NCBI GenBank assembly: GCA_028554755.1
Contig: JAPTOF010000006.1
Span: 6,752,501 to 6,816,500 of the forward strand
Reading direction: 5' to 3'
DNA from: Cordia subcordata
Taxonomy: Eukaryota > Streptophyta > Magnoliopsida > Boraginales > Cordiaceae
Length of the DNA stretch: 64,000 nucleotides
How positions within the stretch are numbered: position 1 is the stretch's first letter; the number at the start of each line of letters is the position of its first letter. Under the pieces are notes generated by a model that worked only from the letters and a program-made list of their open reading frames with translations, searched no databases and was not told the origin of the DNA. This document shows positions 24,351-36,448 of the stretch, one piece after another. A program made the position numbers and the translations under genes.

Positions 24351-27300
24351 GCAGAAGATTTTTGTATTTATATTTCTAATTCATTTGCTCTTTTTGCTTT
24401 GGTGTTTAGCAGAAACTGTGTGAATTTCCTTAACAAAATTACACGAGGTTCTTGAAGAGGTAAAATTACTCCATATTCTTCATTTGATTCTTTTTAAAGT
24501 TCTTGTTTGCTTTTTGCTTAGCTATGTGGTTCGCTATATGTTGGCACATGGTATTTTTTTGTTTAAATTTCTATGCGTCAAAAAATTTGGATGTTTTACT
24601 CGTCAACGATTTGGATACTGAAATTCTGAAAATTGATGAGAATATTAGGCACATGTGTAAACTTAAATTTGATTGCTAATTGATACTTGTTAAATTATCC
24701 TATGCAATGACGAATGGTTTTTGTTGTGGTTTTTGCAAGTTTCACACCTACAGGTAATGTTTCCAAGTGACGTGTACTCGAACCTGTGAACTTTCTGTTA
24801 ACTTGACTATGTGCTCTAATATCATGTGAGTTTCTTGAGTTAGTTTTTGGATTCATTGAGTTGGCTAATTTTAAAACTAAAATTAGTTAAAGTTGAATCC
24901 AAGAATGAATTTTTCCTCTCCTTTGAGGCAACCTTTTGATGACTAAGAGACAGATCATGGCATCTGAGCGGATACAACTATATTTAGAAATCTCTTGGAT
25001 CATAAAAGGGCAGAACTCTAGTTTTGTTCTTAGCTTTCTCTCTTTACTAATCATTGAGCACGAGACTTTTGTACAATTGATTTTGCAGTTGGGAGTGAAA
25101 GGATGACGACACAATCTCCAACCATTTTCTTAGAAGAATGGTTGCGGGTTAATAGTGGTGTTAGCAGCATCAGTCCGAACAATCCTGCCTCATTGGCTCA
25201 AGGCATCATTCGAGCATGGGCAGATCTGAGAGACTCACTTCAACAGCCTCCTTTCTGTCCTCATCATATTCAGGCTCTGAAGACACTAGTTAACTCTCAA
25301 ATCTCCCTTTATGCTGCAGATCCACAAGCAAAGCTTATAGTTTCTATTCTATCTTCTCAAGACCTCTCTCTGCCATTGGAGTCTTATCCTGTGTTTCTCA
25401 GGCTTCTATATATTTGGGTGAGAAAATCGCCCAAACATTCTCCTTTGATATTTGGTTCTGTCATTCGGGTTCTCTTGCACCTTTTCTGTGGGGCATTTCG
25501 CTTGAATAAAAGCTCTCAATTCCTGTCCGGAGGAGTTCTTCTCTTGGATGCCCTTTCTTTTGTACCTTTTGCACCTGAAAAATCCAAAGCTGCATGCTTG
25601 GAGTTGTTTTCTAAGTTTTTTGCACCTGAAAAATCCAAAGCTGCATGCTTGGAGTTGCTTTCTAAGTTATTAGAAGAAGAAGATGGATCGATTGGCACGT
25701 TTGATAATCAAATACCCAGTATTCTTGCAGGAATTGGGTATGGTCTGTCTTCTAACAAAGAGACCTATTTGTTAGAATCCTGGATTTCCTGTTTGGTATG
25801 TGGAATAAAGAAGGTGGTCCTTCTGGTTATGTTTCTCACGTGCTCATGATACTGCATTTGACAGAGTGGAAATTGTCAAATTTCATCAATGCACAGTCAT
25901 CCAACAAAATTGATCTTTTCAGGAGAACAGTTTTCCAAAGCAGAAAATCAGCTTATGCATCATTCTCAGTACTCATGGCTGCGGCTGGAGTACTAAGATA
26001 CCTTACTAGATTAGTATCAAGTAACTTCACAGAACTAAGGACTTCTGCAGAGGAGTGGATTGAGATTGTTGCAAAGGATTTAGTTTCAAGAACCGGTTAT
26101 ATGAAGAGTTCTAGTATTGACCCTGGAGACTCTCTTCTTCTGCATTGTATATTGTTAGCTTTGGCTAGAGCTGGTTCTGTTTCATACCGTTCTTCTCTAC
26201 TTGTATGTCTTGCTTCGGCACTAATAGCTGGGATCTTCCCTTTACAGCGGATATATCATAAGATCACGAGATCCTCCCTGAGCAACTTGATTGAATTGAG
26301 GCTTAATGAACATCTGAGGAGTATTATTTTTAAGGAAGCCAGGGCAGTGACTAGGATTTTCTGTGATTTTTATGCATCAGCTGATGAAGAAAATCAGCAT
26401 GCTGTAGAAAATCTGTTGTGGCATTACTGTCAGGATGTTTATGTAATGTATCGGCAAGTAGCTCTGATGCTTCGAGGCCAGGAGGATATGTTACTTGGGG
26501 ATTTAGAGAAGATTGCAGAATCTGCTTTCCTTATGGTTGTAGTTTTTGCATTGACTGTCACAAAACATAGATTACATTCGGGAATTGCTCAAGAAATTCA
26601 ACAGGAATTTTCAGTAAGAGTACTGATTTCATTTTCTTGTATTGAATATTTTCGACGGATGCGCTTGCCAGAATATATGGATACAATTAGGGCAGTTGTT
26701 GTGAGTATTCAGGAGAACAAATTAGTGTGTATCTCATTTGTAGAATCCGTGCCTTCTTATGACAAATTGACTAGCAATACTAGTATATATCCTTTTTCTT
26801 TTTGCATTATTTAGTCATTATAAATTTTTACATACAAATCCAACTTCGCATTGCGGGTTCTCCCAAATTTGTGCAGAAGAATTATCTGTGGTACACTGAT
26901 GACGTGCAGACTGCTAGGGTTTTATTTTCCTTGCGGGTTATTCCAACCTGCATTGAAATTTTACCAGTAACTGTATTTAGGAAGACATTGGCTCCTATCA
27001 TGTTCTTGAATCCTTGACCAAACTTGGAACTGCTAGAAGTTTGACAAGAAGATTTTCTAGTGAATAATCGGTCCTTAAAACATGCCAAATCAGATATATG
27101 GGCCATCCAAATGGAAAAGTGGGCCGAGCTTCACATTCAATGTTTGTTGCTTTCATATCTTGTAGGAAGGATTTGGATCAAGATAGAGTTAAAGCTGAAG
27201 GAGCAGCTTGTTTTCTATTACATGCAGAGATCTTTAGAGATATTTTTAAGCAGTGAAATACCTACTGGTCAAAATCTGTGCTAGCTTTATATATAGGAAT

Positions 27301-28087
27301 ATCGTTGTCTCATTTATGGTGACGCGCAGGGATATCCCGGGCTTGCCCCTTTCAAAGGATTGGCTTCTGGAGTTGCTGCAGTGGTTAGGCAACTTCCTGC
27401 AGGAAGTCCATCAATATGTTATTGCATCCACTGCCTTGCTGCAAAAGCTAAAACAATATGCAGTTTGGTGAACCCTCAGGACCCTGAGTTATGGAAGAGC
27501 TGGGAAGGAGAGTTGGAACCTTCTAAGAAATTTCTGGACTTGCTTGTACAGCTCCTTTCCCTTGTTGACATTCAGGTATGCACTGCCAAGTGCCAAATCT
27601 TTTCCTTCTTGTTTTACTTGTTTAAGAAATATTCTGTGAAATACAAAGAACTTTCCTGAAGATCTGATAGAAATTTGCTTCCAACCGAAGCACAACCTAA
27701 TGTTTCCTTTAAAATACCTTTAGCTAGTAAACCTTTGTGTTTACTGTACTGCAATCAAACGAGGTACGACAAGAGTCACATTGTCATGATCAGTTTTATT
27801 CTTGTCATTGTATTTCTCCAGGTTCTACCAAGTCTAATGAAGCTGTTAGCCGAGCTGATCGTCCAACTACCCGCAGATGGCCAGAACATGGTCCTTAATG
27901 AGTTATATCAACTGGTTGCAGAATCTGACGACGTTACGCCGAAGCCAACGTTGGTTTCTTGGGTACAATCCTTTGTTCTCAAGGTGCAGGCAAGAGAGTT
28001 TTGGAAAGGGAAGGAGAAGTACACGTCGCTGCTAATAATAATACTGTGAGCTCCCTAAGCTTGAATACAATCAATGCAAGACTTTGA
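24350..28087 (+). pseudogene. Broken plant gene for an uncharacterised alpha-helical protein
   Basis: A 5' UTR exon ends at 24459 (AGAG/GTAAAA), its intron ends at 25088 (TTTGCAG), and the ATG is at 25103, so this is not a retrocopy. Coding blocks: 25103-25795, about 25798-26782, 26877-27007, 27094-27239, 27330-27575 and 27822-28087, the last ending with a NARL-stop. The product is Leu-rich and helical with no signal peptide. It recalls a conserved plant protein of about 800 residues whose function I do not know; an ARM-like fold is a guess. Damage: the frame changes near 25796, near 27185 and near 27970, and the expected donor dinucleotides after 27007 (GA) and 27239 (AT) are not GT, although block phases fit exactly there. 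A 51-bp tandem duplication lies at 25567-25668. Introns such as 27576-27821 remain canonical. Sequencing error is the alternative, but neighbouring genes are clean. Confidence 0.72.
25567..25668 (+). repeat. 51-bp in-frame tandem duplication in the broken gene
   Basis: Copies at 25567-25617 and 25618-25668 each encode FAPEKSKAACLEL followed by FSKF or LSKL, with one clear substitution in the shared core (TTGTTTT versus TTGCTTT). The duplication keeps frame, adds 17 residues, and is recent judging by identity. Confidence 0.9.
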
Positions 28088-28447
28088 GGCATCAAGGTAT
28101 GATCTTTGGATGGCCAGCTTCATGTTTCAACATCTAGATTAACGAAATCGAGTACACTAAATAATCTTTCAGAATATATATTCACACGATCACAGCAGAG
28201 TATTCATCAATGTTTTCCCTATCGAAGGCATTCCTGTCGACTATTACCACAACACTATTCTTGAATCCCCATCTAAAAAACAATATGTTTGTTGATGGAC
28301 ATGGATCTTCTCACAATAGAATAACATTTTAAGAAAGATTCAATGATGATAAGCTGCTATGCAATTATCATGAAATAAATCGGGTAGATTAAGTACAAGA
28401 GAATCCAAATTCCAAATTCGTTTGTTGTGCGCATCGGATGTTAACCA
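28088..28447. other. Short intergenic gap between convergent genes
   Basis: This is the 3' flank shared by the broken plus-strand gene and the minus-strand PDLP-like gene. Their stops (28087 and 28448) are about 360 bp apart, so the 3' UTRs probably meet or overlap here. No other feature is seen. Confidence 0.6.
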
Positions 28448-30618
28448 TCACCAATCTGTCGAGGATAGAAACATTATGCTACAGTATGTAACTACTGGGA
28501 GGCAAATGGATTGAATGGCTATGTATGCAATATTTAGATCAAGTACCAAATGTTGTACTTACCTTCTTTTTTCTTTGCACAGGATCTCATAAATTGGAAA
28601 AACACAACTATAAGTATCAGTGCTACAATGCCGCCTACCGCGATTGCTGCCAATTTGTTTGAACCCTCTCCGTCATGTTTCTCTATCAAATAAGAGTCGT
28701 ATTTTGGGAAAATGAATAAATCACATATTAATTAATAATTAGCAATATATATTCGTATAATTATGAAAATATGTGTTACATCGAGAAAATATTCTAGCTT
28801 TGTCCTTTGAACAGATCTCGTATAAATTAAGGCATCATTTGTTTTCTGGAAAATAGATTGTTCGGAAAAATATTTTCAGCAAAAAACGTTTTTCTAAAAA
28901 GTAAAATATTTTCTAATGTGTGGTCATAGTACTGAAAAATATTTACAGTGTTTGGTTGATACATTAGAAGATATTTTCAATAAGAAATTTTTATAAAAAA
29001 ATATATTTTATTGTTAAAATTATACCATTTGAATTAGAAAATTGAAACTTAAAATAAAATTAAAAAATTCAAAAAATTAAGTAAATAACCGGAGCCTAGG
29101 GGAGGGGAGTTTGGCACGGGTAAGACTTGAGAGCAAATCAGAGAGTCACCACAGGAAAAAAAGTTTTCTTTTTTCTCGTCATAGTGAAAATAATTTCTTC
29201 TTCATTTCTAACTAAAGTTTTTGTCAATACAATTAATAATTAACCAATATTCTTTTTATAAGTTTAAACTTTATGATGAGATGGTAACTTTAATATGGTA
29301 TCAAATCCAAGTTATAAGCTAAAAATTTACCATCGCCATTTAAAAACATTAAGACCTTCCACTCTAAGACTAAACAAACATTGGCTACACATAATATGAA
29401 ACGATAACAAACAATATAAGTTACCTTCGTATAAGTCGCCATTGATCCCATTGTGGTTGTAGCTGTAGCTAATGTAGCAGCCATCCAGATAGATCTCACC
29501 AGCAGCAGAATATCCACACTCCTCATTCGCAATTTGCACTGCACTGTTCACACATTCACCACAATCACAAACTTCTAAGTTCCCCAAACACTGGGCTTTT
29601 ACCCGCATTTTCTCATAGTCCATGTCACAAAATCCATTCCCGCTTATAACGCCATTCTCAAGAGCTGCAAACGCAGCTTCTCTCAGTTCTCCAAATCTGC
29701 TTATCCCCGCACGTAATCTGCTGCAGGACTTGTGAAGTGGTTGAAACCTCAAAACACTACAAGAAATCAAGTCAATAGTTATACATATTTAAACTCTTAG
29801 AGTCCTAGCTGTTATATTTTAATTTGGAATGTAACAAAATTAACTAGTTATGCTTTATTCGAGTATAAGGGGTGTAGGGTTTTTAATATAACTTAAAAAT
29901 TGATACTACTCTTAAAAGTATATATAGCTGGTATTTGTTGCATTTAGAAGTGTAGCTAATTTTTATCTACACTTAGAAGTATAGATAATATAGGTGTGTA
30001 CCAAATGAAATTCAAATTTGTTATATTTTGAGATCTAACAAATGTATTTTGATAATTTATACTATTATATTTTCAAGCAAAAGAAACTCTTTTGCTATCT
30101 TAAAAAAATTAAATATAAAAATTCGAAACGTTTACTTTAAGCGGTAACAAAAAATACACAGCTATCGACCTAAAATCTTGTAGTGAAAACGTCTCCAGGC
30201 CATCAGGTTGGTAACGCATGTAACAACCAGAAAGCTGGATTCGAGCTGATGGTATGCTTTCACCACACAGATTTTTAAGAACTTCTTCAAAGTTTTCGAC
30301 ACAACGGTGGCACTCGTCGTTGCCTAGATCGCCTCTGCACTGAAACAGGCCTGAAATCGCGGTCCTTTCGTCGCCGGCGCTGGTTTCAAAAAACCTGGAA
30401 TTGGAGGACTGGGCAAGAAGTTCCTGGAAAAGAGTTGAGAGTATCAATGGTGAGGGTGGATCAGGAGCTGTGGATGTGTGATTTGGACAATGTTTGTAAA
30501 TCAAACGCTTGTAGTCAATATCATGAGTGGGGTTAGTAGGTGGCATTAACATACCAAAGCTTAGGGAAATCATCAGTAGGAGATGGTGAAGAGCGCATTG
30601 GATTCTTGAAAATTCCAT
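28448..30618 (-). CDS. Plasmodesmata-located protein (PDLP)-like, two DUF26 domains plus TM
   Basis: Four exons on the minus strand: 30618-30170, 29756-29425, 28682-28563 and a proposed 8-nt last exon, 28455-28448. All junctions are GT-AG and phases match, giving 302 residues, the usual PDLP length. Residues 1-25 form a hydrophobic signal peptide (HHLLLMISLSFGML). Two DUF26/Gnk2 domains follow, each with the C-X8-C-X2-C signature (CRGDLGNDECHRC and CLGNLEVCDCGEC). Exon 3 encodes one transmembrane helix (AAIAVGGIVALILIVVFF) and a short basic tail (RSCAKKK). There is no kinase, which separates it from cysteine-rich receptor kinases. Members sit in the plasma membrane at plasmodesmata and regulate callose and cell-to-cell movement. 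Which PDLP it is, and whether it is expressed, cannot be told. The tiny last exon is the least certain part. Confidence 0.85.
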
Positions 30619-32090
30619 ATTAATTGGCTAGTCATCTCTGTTGAGTTAAATCAGGCTTATAAGTTTTGTTTATAGCTCTAGCTTGTACTTGGCCTGAAAG
30701 CAAAATGTTTTCCCTCCTAACATCAACTAATTTTAACCATCATTTTCTATGACACAGTGTTTGGATTGCGCAAGGAAAGAAGCAAGGTAAATAAATATTA
30801 AAATAGAAGGATTTTGTAATATAATTCCTTATTTGAAATAGAGAAAGAGATAAAAGAAATTAATGATAATGTTTTAATAAATTTACTTTGAATATATACT
30901 TTTATATTTATTTTTGTGTTTAGGAAAACAATTAAAACATTTAATTCTTTTTTTTGAATCCTTTTAGAAACATTTTCTTTTCAATATTTCATCCAAAAAT
31001 GAATCCAACAAAGAGAAAGAATTTGCTAATTCTTTCCAATCTTTTCTTTTTTGATCCGTTTAGAAAAGTGATGAACCAAAATATGGTGTAAGAGAAGGTC
31101 AAAGCTAGAAATTAAGTATGTTCTCATGTTCTTCTCTTTTATTTTTTCTTTTTTGTCAAAAAAGGTTGTCAATATTCAACCAGCTTCCAAGGTCTCAAAA
31201 ATTGATGCCAAAAGAAAAAGTTAATTCCTAAACTAAAAGTACAGATATACAAATTTATGTTAATCGGGGCTCAGGAAAATTTAAACTAACCATTTTCCAC
31301 GCCATTTGGTACTTCTTTAGAATATTTTTTGTTGGTTTAACCAAAGTTGACCACGCTTGTGAAAAGTATACCTTGTTTAGATAGCTTTCAAGGAAAACCA
31401 ATATTGAGTATAATATTATCATGACCACATGGCTTCCGTGTTGCATCTGAATCAAACTTCACTGCAAAATTCAACCTAATTTTTTTCACTTTAAAAGAGG
31501 CCAAAAGTCAATTATATTATAACTAGTGGGAATTGATCTTTAGATTTACTTACACTAAATGTAAGAGATATACCACATGACCACTAAGTTTTTGGTCAAT
31601 TTTTTTATCTACATACTAATTAAAGGTTCTTCTTTTCCTTTTCTAAGGTGTGACAAGAATATTAATTTTGTAAAACTTCATGAAAAAAAAGTATAAATAG
31701 TTCATTTCTTGAAATTTTACAACCGTATTGAAAAATGTTTATCCTTCAGGCAAATTTTAGGATTTTTTTTTTCATTAATAGGGGCTAGATCAGATAATTG
31801 TGACAACTACTAGATAAGGATGGAGTACGCATGGATGGAGTATGCATGGCTTTGTGCTTAAATATTTTTATTGCTTCATATTTGCACCCATCTTTGGTTA
31901 TTTGATCATCTGGATGTCTCTGGGTTTGGAAAGTTAAAAGTTTTGTTTGCTGAGGTAGATAAGCAAGCATATTCTTTCTTCTTCTCTCTTTAGGTGCTCT
32001 TCTAAAAAAACTGCCAATACTAATAATTAAATTTGGACAAATAGTAGCATACCTCACTGTGATTAATTGTTCAAAATGTTTATATATAAT
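30619..32090. other. Upstream region of the PDLP-like gene; no further gene
   Basis: AT-rich with T-rich tracts. Minus-strand open frames at 31255-31455 and 31785-32057 have mixed composition but no domain I recognise and no convincing splice partners. I leave them uncalled. Confidence 0.5.
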
Positions 32091-32097
32091 TAATTTT

Positions 32098-32727
32098 GGA
32101 TAAAATCCATTTTAACTCCTGTAGTTTGTCAAAAGTGCATAAACCCCCTGTGTTTTAATCACATGAACAATGTTTATATCAAAATCGATGTAGATATAAA
32201 TTCTTATGAGCTTTCAATAACTGCACTCAAGTTCGAGGACAAAAGCACTCTCTCATTTTCTAATGAAGTTGATTATGATTTATTAAAACTTAGTTATTTA
32301 AAATTATAATTATTTATAATTTATAATATAACTTATTTGAAAAACAAGATAATAGAAATGTAGAGGATCCAAGCCCTTGAAACAAGGCTTTGATGTAGCT
32401 ACCTGGGATAGAGAAAATTTTATTTCAGTGCACTGCCGATGAGAAGAAAAGCAGTAGATATATTGTTATGTATGTTTGGGTGTTGAGAATTTTTGTTTTA
32501 TTAATTGTTATGTACATGTTTGATAAAAAAATAGAAAATCGAATGAGTAGAGTAAGGTTTTTAATGTCTGTTTTAGTGTAAATTTTAATACCATTAGAAA
32601 AGTGTAAAATAATAGAGGGCATGCATAGAACTTTCACTCACCACAGGGACTTGTTATGAAACTTTTGGCATCGTAAGAAGTATTGTACCCTTATAGTAAA
32701 CTATAGGGGATCCAGTGCATTTTATCC
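32098..32727. mobile_element. Possible small Mutator-like/MITE element, 0.63 kb
   Basis: The ends are inverted: GGATAAAATCCATTTTAACT at the left, and at the right the reverse complement GGATAAAATGCACTGGATCC, with further similarity (CCTNTAGTTT). Both flanks read TAATTTT, but the target is low-complexity, so the TSD length is uncertain. No coding capacity is seen. Confidence 0.5.
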
Positions 32728-32896
32728 TAATTTTTTTAACTAGATAATTGCAAGTAATTGACTTTTATTATTTTTTTCCCTTTGTTTGTGGTGGTTCACA
32801 TAATGGTGTGAACCTAAGTTGTTGTCACTTCTTCGAGTGTTGAAGATTTTCTTGGAAAGAATGTCCGAGACTTGGCAAAATGCCGAATTGTGGATC

Positions 32897-34578
32897 CGGT
32901 TAATTCCATTATCCCCCATGAGTTATTAGCTAAAACCCAAACGCCCCCATGAACTTTTCCTATTACTCAAGTTTCCCTATGATATTAAGTTTTGCCAAAC
33001 AAAGCCTAAAGAATATGTGTTTTATCTATTTATTTTATTAAAAAACTATAATCCCAATACATAGATATAACACATTTCACCACATAATATTTTTTTATTT
33101 TTACCTTTTATTTTTTAGAAAAAAAATAATAATTCCAAAAAAAAGACATACCACATATTACAACATTTTTTTTTATATTTTTGTCTTTTTATTTTATTTA
33201 AAGAATTATAACACGTTGGTACATAGAGACAGAGTTGGGGGCACCAAGGGGCCCTGCGCCCTAAACTCCACAAAATATTCTTTTATAGATATATGGTTGT
33301 TGTATTCAAAGAGGAAAAAAAATACTTTGGCCCCCTCATTTTTTTTTGTGCTTGTGATATTGTATTTTAAATTTAATATATTAATCATCAAATAAAAATA
33401 GCATTATGTTCAATTTATTTCTATTTTGGTAAGATAATTTTATGTAGTATTTTTCTTAATTTTTTTTTGTTAGTAGGTGAACATTTTACTAACATAATGA
33501 CCAAGTGTAATTTGTTTCTTGTAATATTTTTTATTTCTTAATCTAAAGCTTTGTATTCTTGTTGTGATATTCTAGTGAGTTGTTTTGGCTATTTAACATG
33601 GTATTTAAGTGGTCAAATTATTTATTTATTCTTTTAGGTGAGCGATTTTGGAACTTTTTATGTAGGATAACTTATTTTGGGAATACAAACTATTAACTAA
33701 TGACTAAATTTTTATATCAAAAAGCGCTTTTGTCATAAAAGAACACTCTTTGTTCTATTAAGTGTTTGCAGTAATTTTTTTTAAAAGATAAGACTCCTAA
33801 TGTACTTTTTCAAGCACTATGAAAAAGAATTATTTATTTATTTATTTATTTTTTGTATAAGCTGATCCAAATGGTCCCTTAGGAACTTCAGGAAAATTTT
33901 AAAAAGTTGAACATGATTTTATATGCCAATCACCCTTACTTTCAATAAGATAACTTGATTTTTATATAAAAGAAAAAATTCTTGTCATGTTCATGTAAAT
34001 ACAATAAATGTTTTTTTTTAATCTATTTAGACGAATCTAACTTTATTAACTTAATTTGTTAGTTTTTCTTTACATATATTATTTTTCTTTTTTGCTGAAT
34101 AGTATTTTTATCCTTTGTTATAATTAATATATTTTATATCATTGAATTTCTTAATTAAATTCACCCCCCTCCCCGCCCAAACAAAAAATTCTTAAATTTC
34201 TTGCTCCACGTCTAATTAAGGTTACACATGGTACCATAAATTTCTTTTCAAACTTTTGTCTTTTTATTTTATTAGAGAAATTATAATCCTCAATATATAG
34301 AAACAATACACATTATACTGAATTTTTTATTTTCTTTTTATTTTATTTTAATAAAATTATTGTCGCCCAATACATGGATTCTTGGGGTATTATTTTGTGA
34401 ACTATGTTCAAGGGGCTTATATTTTTTTTCTAATAAAACAAAGAAATAAAAATATCCTTACGCTTAACACTTTGTTTGGCATAATTTATGATCATGGGGG
34501 AATCTGGGTAATACAAAAAGTACATGGGGGAATTTGGGATTTACCCAAAAACTCATGGGGGGAAATGGGATTAACCCT
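32897..34578. mobile_element. Non-autonomous Mutator-like element, 1.68 kb, 9-bp TSD
   Basis: Inverted arms of about 110 bp lie at 32897-33006 and 34470-34578. They share GGTTAAT, CCCCCATGAGTT, CCCCCATG and TGCCAAACAAAG in the same order (left arm against the reverse complement of the right arm). A perfect 9-bp direct repeat, TTGTGGATC, flanks the element (32888-32896 and 34579-34587), which is diagnostic of Mutator-type insertion. The interior contains several imperfect subterminal repeats of a TTTTATTTTATTA...TATAATCC...ATACATAG block on both sides and no transposase frame, so it would need transposase in trans. I recognise no captured host gene. Confidence 0.85.
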
Positions 34579-34587
34579 TTGTGGATC

Positions 34588-35330
34588 AGACGCCCATAAA
34601 TTATGATTCAAGTATATGGTGAAGGTTTTAAGCGACTAGGTCCCTTTTTCTTTCGTTTTTCTTTTTTAGTTTTTTTCCTCTCTCTTCACACCGCTTTCCC
34701 TCATCAGATCACTTCATCTCATCCTAATATTCATAATCTAGATTCTGTGTGATTACAAACTATATACTATTTGTTCATGTTTCGTACATTATTTGTTCAT
34801 AATATATTGTTCTTGTTAACAGTTTATATTCTATTTGTTCGAAATCTATGTTTTATTTCCTCATAAAATACATTCATCTATTTGTTGACAAACTATATAT
34901 TATTTGTTCACACTCATCCCACCTTAACTCATTTTCTTTTGTTCTCCAATCTCATCTCACATTGTGTCTTATCTATAACTTGGTCTTTGCAAATGACCAA
35001 GTCATTTTGAAGAATTTTCCTCCAATTAATTAGTATATATATCCCAAACATACTCCTGCTACATTCCTGTGTCCGTGCATGCATGTTACTCAAGTTTAGA
35101 GTACAACACAACTTTTACTTCTTCTACTGATCTGCTACATTTGGTTGTCCTTGCTAGGCTTCCAAGCAAAGCCAAAGAGGTGAGTTTACCAGTTCCGCTT
35201 CTTTACTTTTTGCTGACGAAAATAGTGTTGTTCATGCATGTACTCAGTTCAGTTTTCTGATCAAATCTAGCAAGTTGTGTGTATATGTCTGTGTACGTGT
35301 GTGGTGGAAAGGCCATGGTTAAAGGCAAGT
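34588..35330. other. Intergenic; short TATTTGTTC repeats and a possible 5' exon
   Basis: 34750-34920 repeats ACTATTTGTTCA-like phrases several times. Around 35060-35180 the sequence looks like a spliced leader (ending CCAAAGAG/GTGAGTTT), but I find no downstream coding exon to join, so no gene is called. Confidence 0.4.
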
Positions 35331-35421
35331 TAGGATCAAAGATAGTTCAAGCGGTTGAAATTTTCTCCTCTAGAAGTGAAGTTTTGAGCTTGAATCCATG
35401 GCGCCAGGGTTTAAAAAAAAG
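35331..35421 (+). mobile_element. SINE, second plus-strand copy (91 bp)
   Basis: It shares GATAGTTCAAGCGGTT (A-box region), GTGAAGTTTTGAGCTTGAATCC (B-box region) and CATGG with the SINE at 7424, in the same order and spacing, and ends in an A-rich tail. The flanks AAAGGCAAGT (35321-35330) and AAAAGCAAGT (35422-35431) differ at one of ten positions, a plausible TSD. Confidence 0.75.
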
Positions 35422-35431
35422 AAAAGCAAGT

Positions 35432-36448
35432 CGCAAATAAATGAGTGGGTGTGTTCATGATCACTAGAGCATAGGTGCCCCCTGGCATACGCCAACAACC
35501 AGTCTTGAGAGCTGGAGTGGTCACCATGCAAGAGCTGGTGAAGGTGGTGCTGTTGCTTCCAATAAATGACCATCTGACACCTGAACCTGGCCCCTGGATG
35601 GGAACACGTCCACCTCTAATCAATCTTCAACTGATTGTTCTTCAAATATATCACTTCTGGATGGATTTAATTTAATTTTTTTATTTCATTTACCTCCTGT
35701 AATTTCAAAATTGCTGCATTTAAATCCTAATGTGCTGTTGCTTCATTTTAGGAAAGGAAAAAGAAAAGCTTAATGAACTGAAGAAAGTCCTCCTTTATAA
35801 TCATATTAATATATGCAAGATCGCTAGAAACGATAAGGGATGGCCATATCGAAATCTCTGTAAAACCCTATGCTAACATTAGATATAAATGATTGTCATA
35901 TTAGTCATCATCATCTTAATTCTTTTTATTTTTTCTGATAAAAATTTCCCTAATAAGTAGAATCACATTGAACATAAATTTGACACCACAGAAAAAGAAA
36001 GATAACCTACGTGCATAAAAAAAGACGTAATTGATAGTATTCATTGAAAATGAAAAAGAATATACAACACTTTTAAAACATGAGATTCATTGAATACAAT
36101 TGTAATATGTTTATATACCAGCATTATTAGAATATCCATAGAGTATGATAGTAATATATGTATATTTAAAAAAAATTCTAGTTTTTATATATGTAAATTG
36201 CTCTAAACTGCCCGCACTAAAGAAAGAAAAGAATTCTGGCTCCATCCATCATGTTATCATTCAGTGTTACTTCAATGTTGTGTATCTTTAAGAGTTTGTC
36301 GACTGTACATTATTATTATATTTTACTAGAGTTATGAGGTACGTGACTAGCTTTCTCTATTTAATAGCATCAAGTAATTTTTTTTTAATGTTACGTTATT
36401 AGCATCAACAATACATTAACACAGAGTGTGGCACCAAATATTAGGTTT
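35432..36448. other. Intergenic; one unassigned minus-strand ORF
   Basis: An open frame at 35411-35623 (minus, 70 codons) has balanced composition (RVPIQGPGSGVRWSFIGSNS and further) but no family I recognise and no signal peptide. It overlaps the SINE end. The rest is AT-rich with nothing identified. Confidence 0.4.

Noticed and set aside
25796..25866. A 71-bp GT-AG intron that would join the first two blocks of the broken gene in phase
   Set aside because: It is formally possible, but the 71 bp themselves read as plausible coding sequence (MWNKEGGPSGYVSH) continuous with the downstream block, so I favour a frameshift. RNA-seq would decide.
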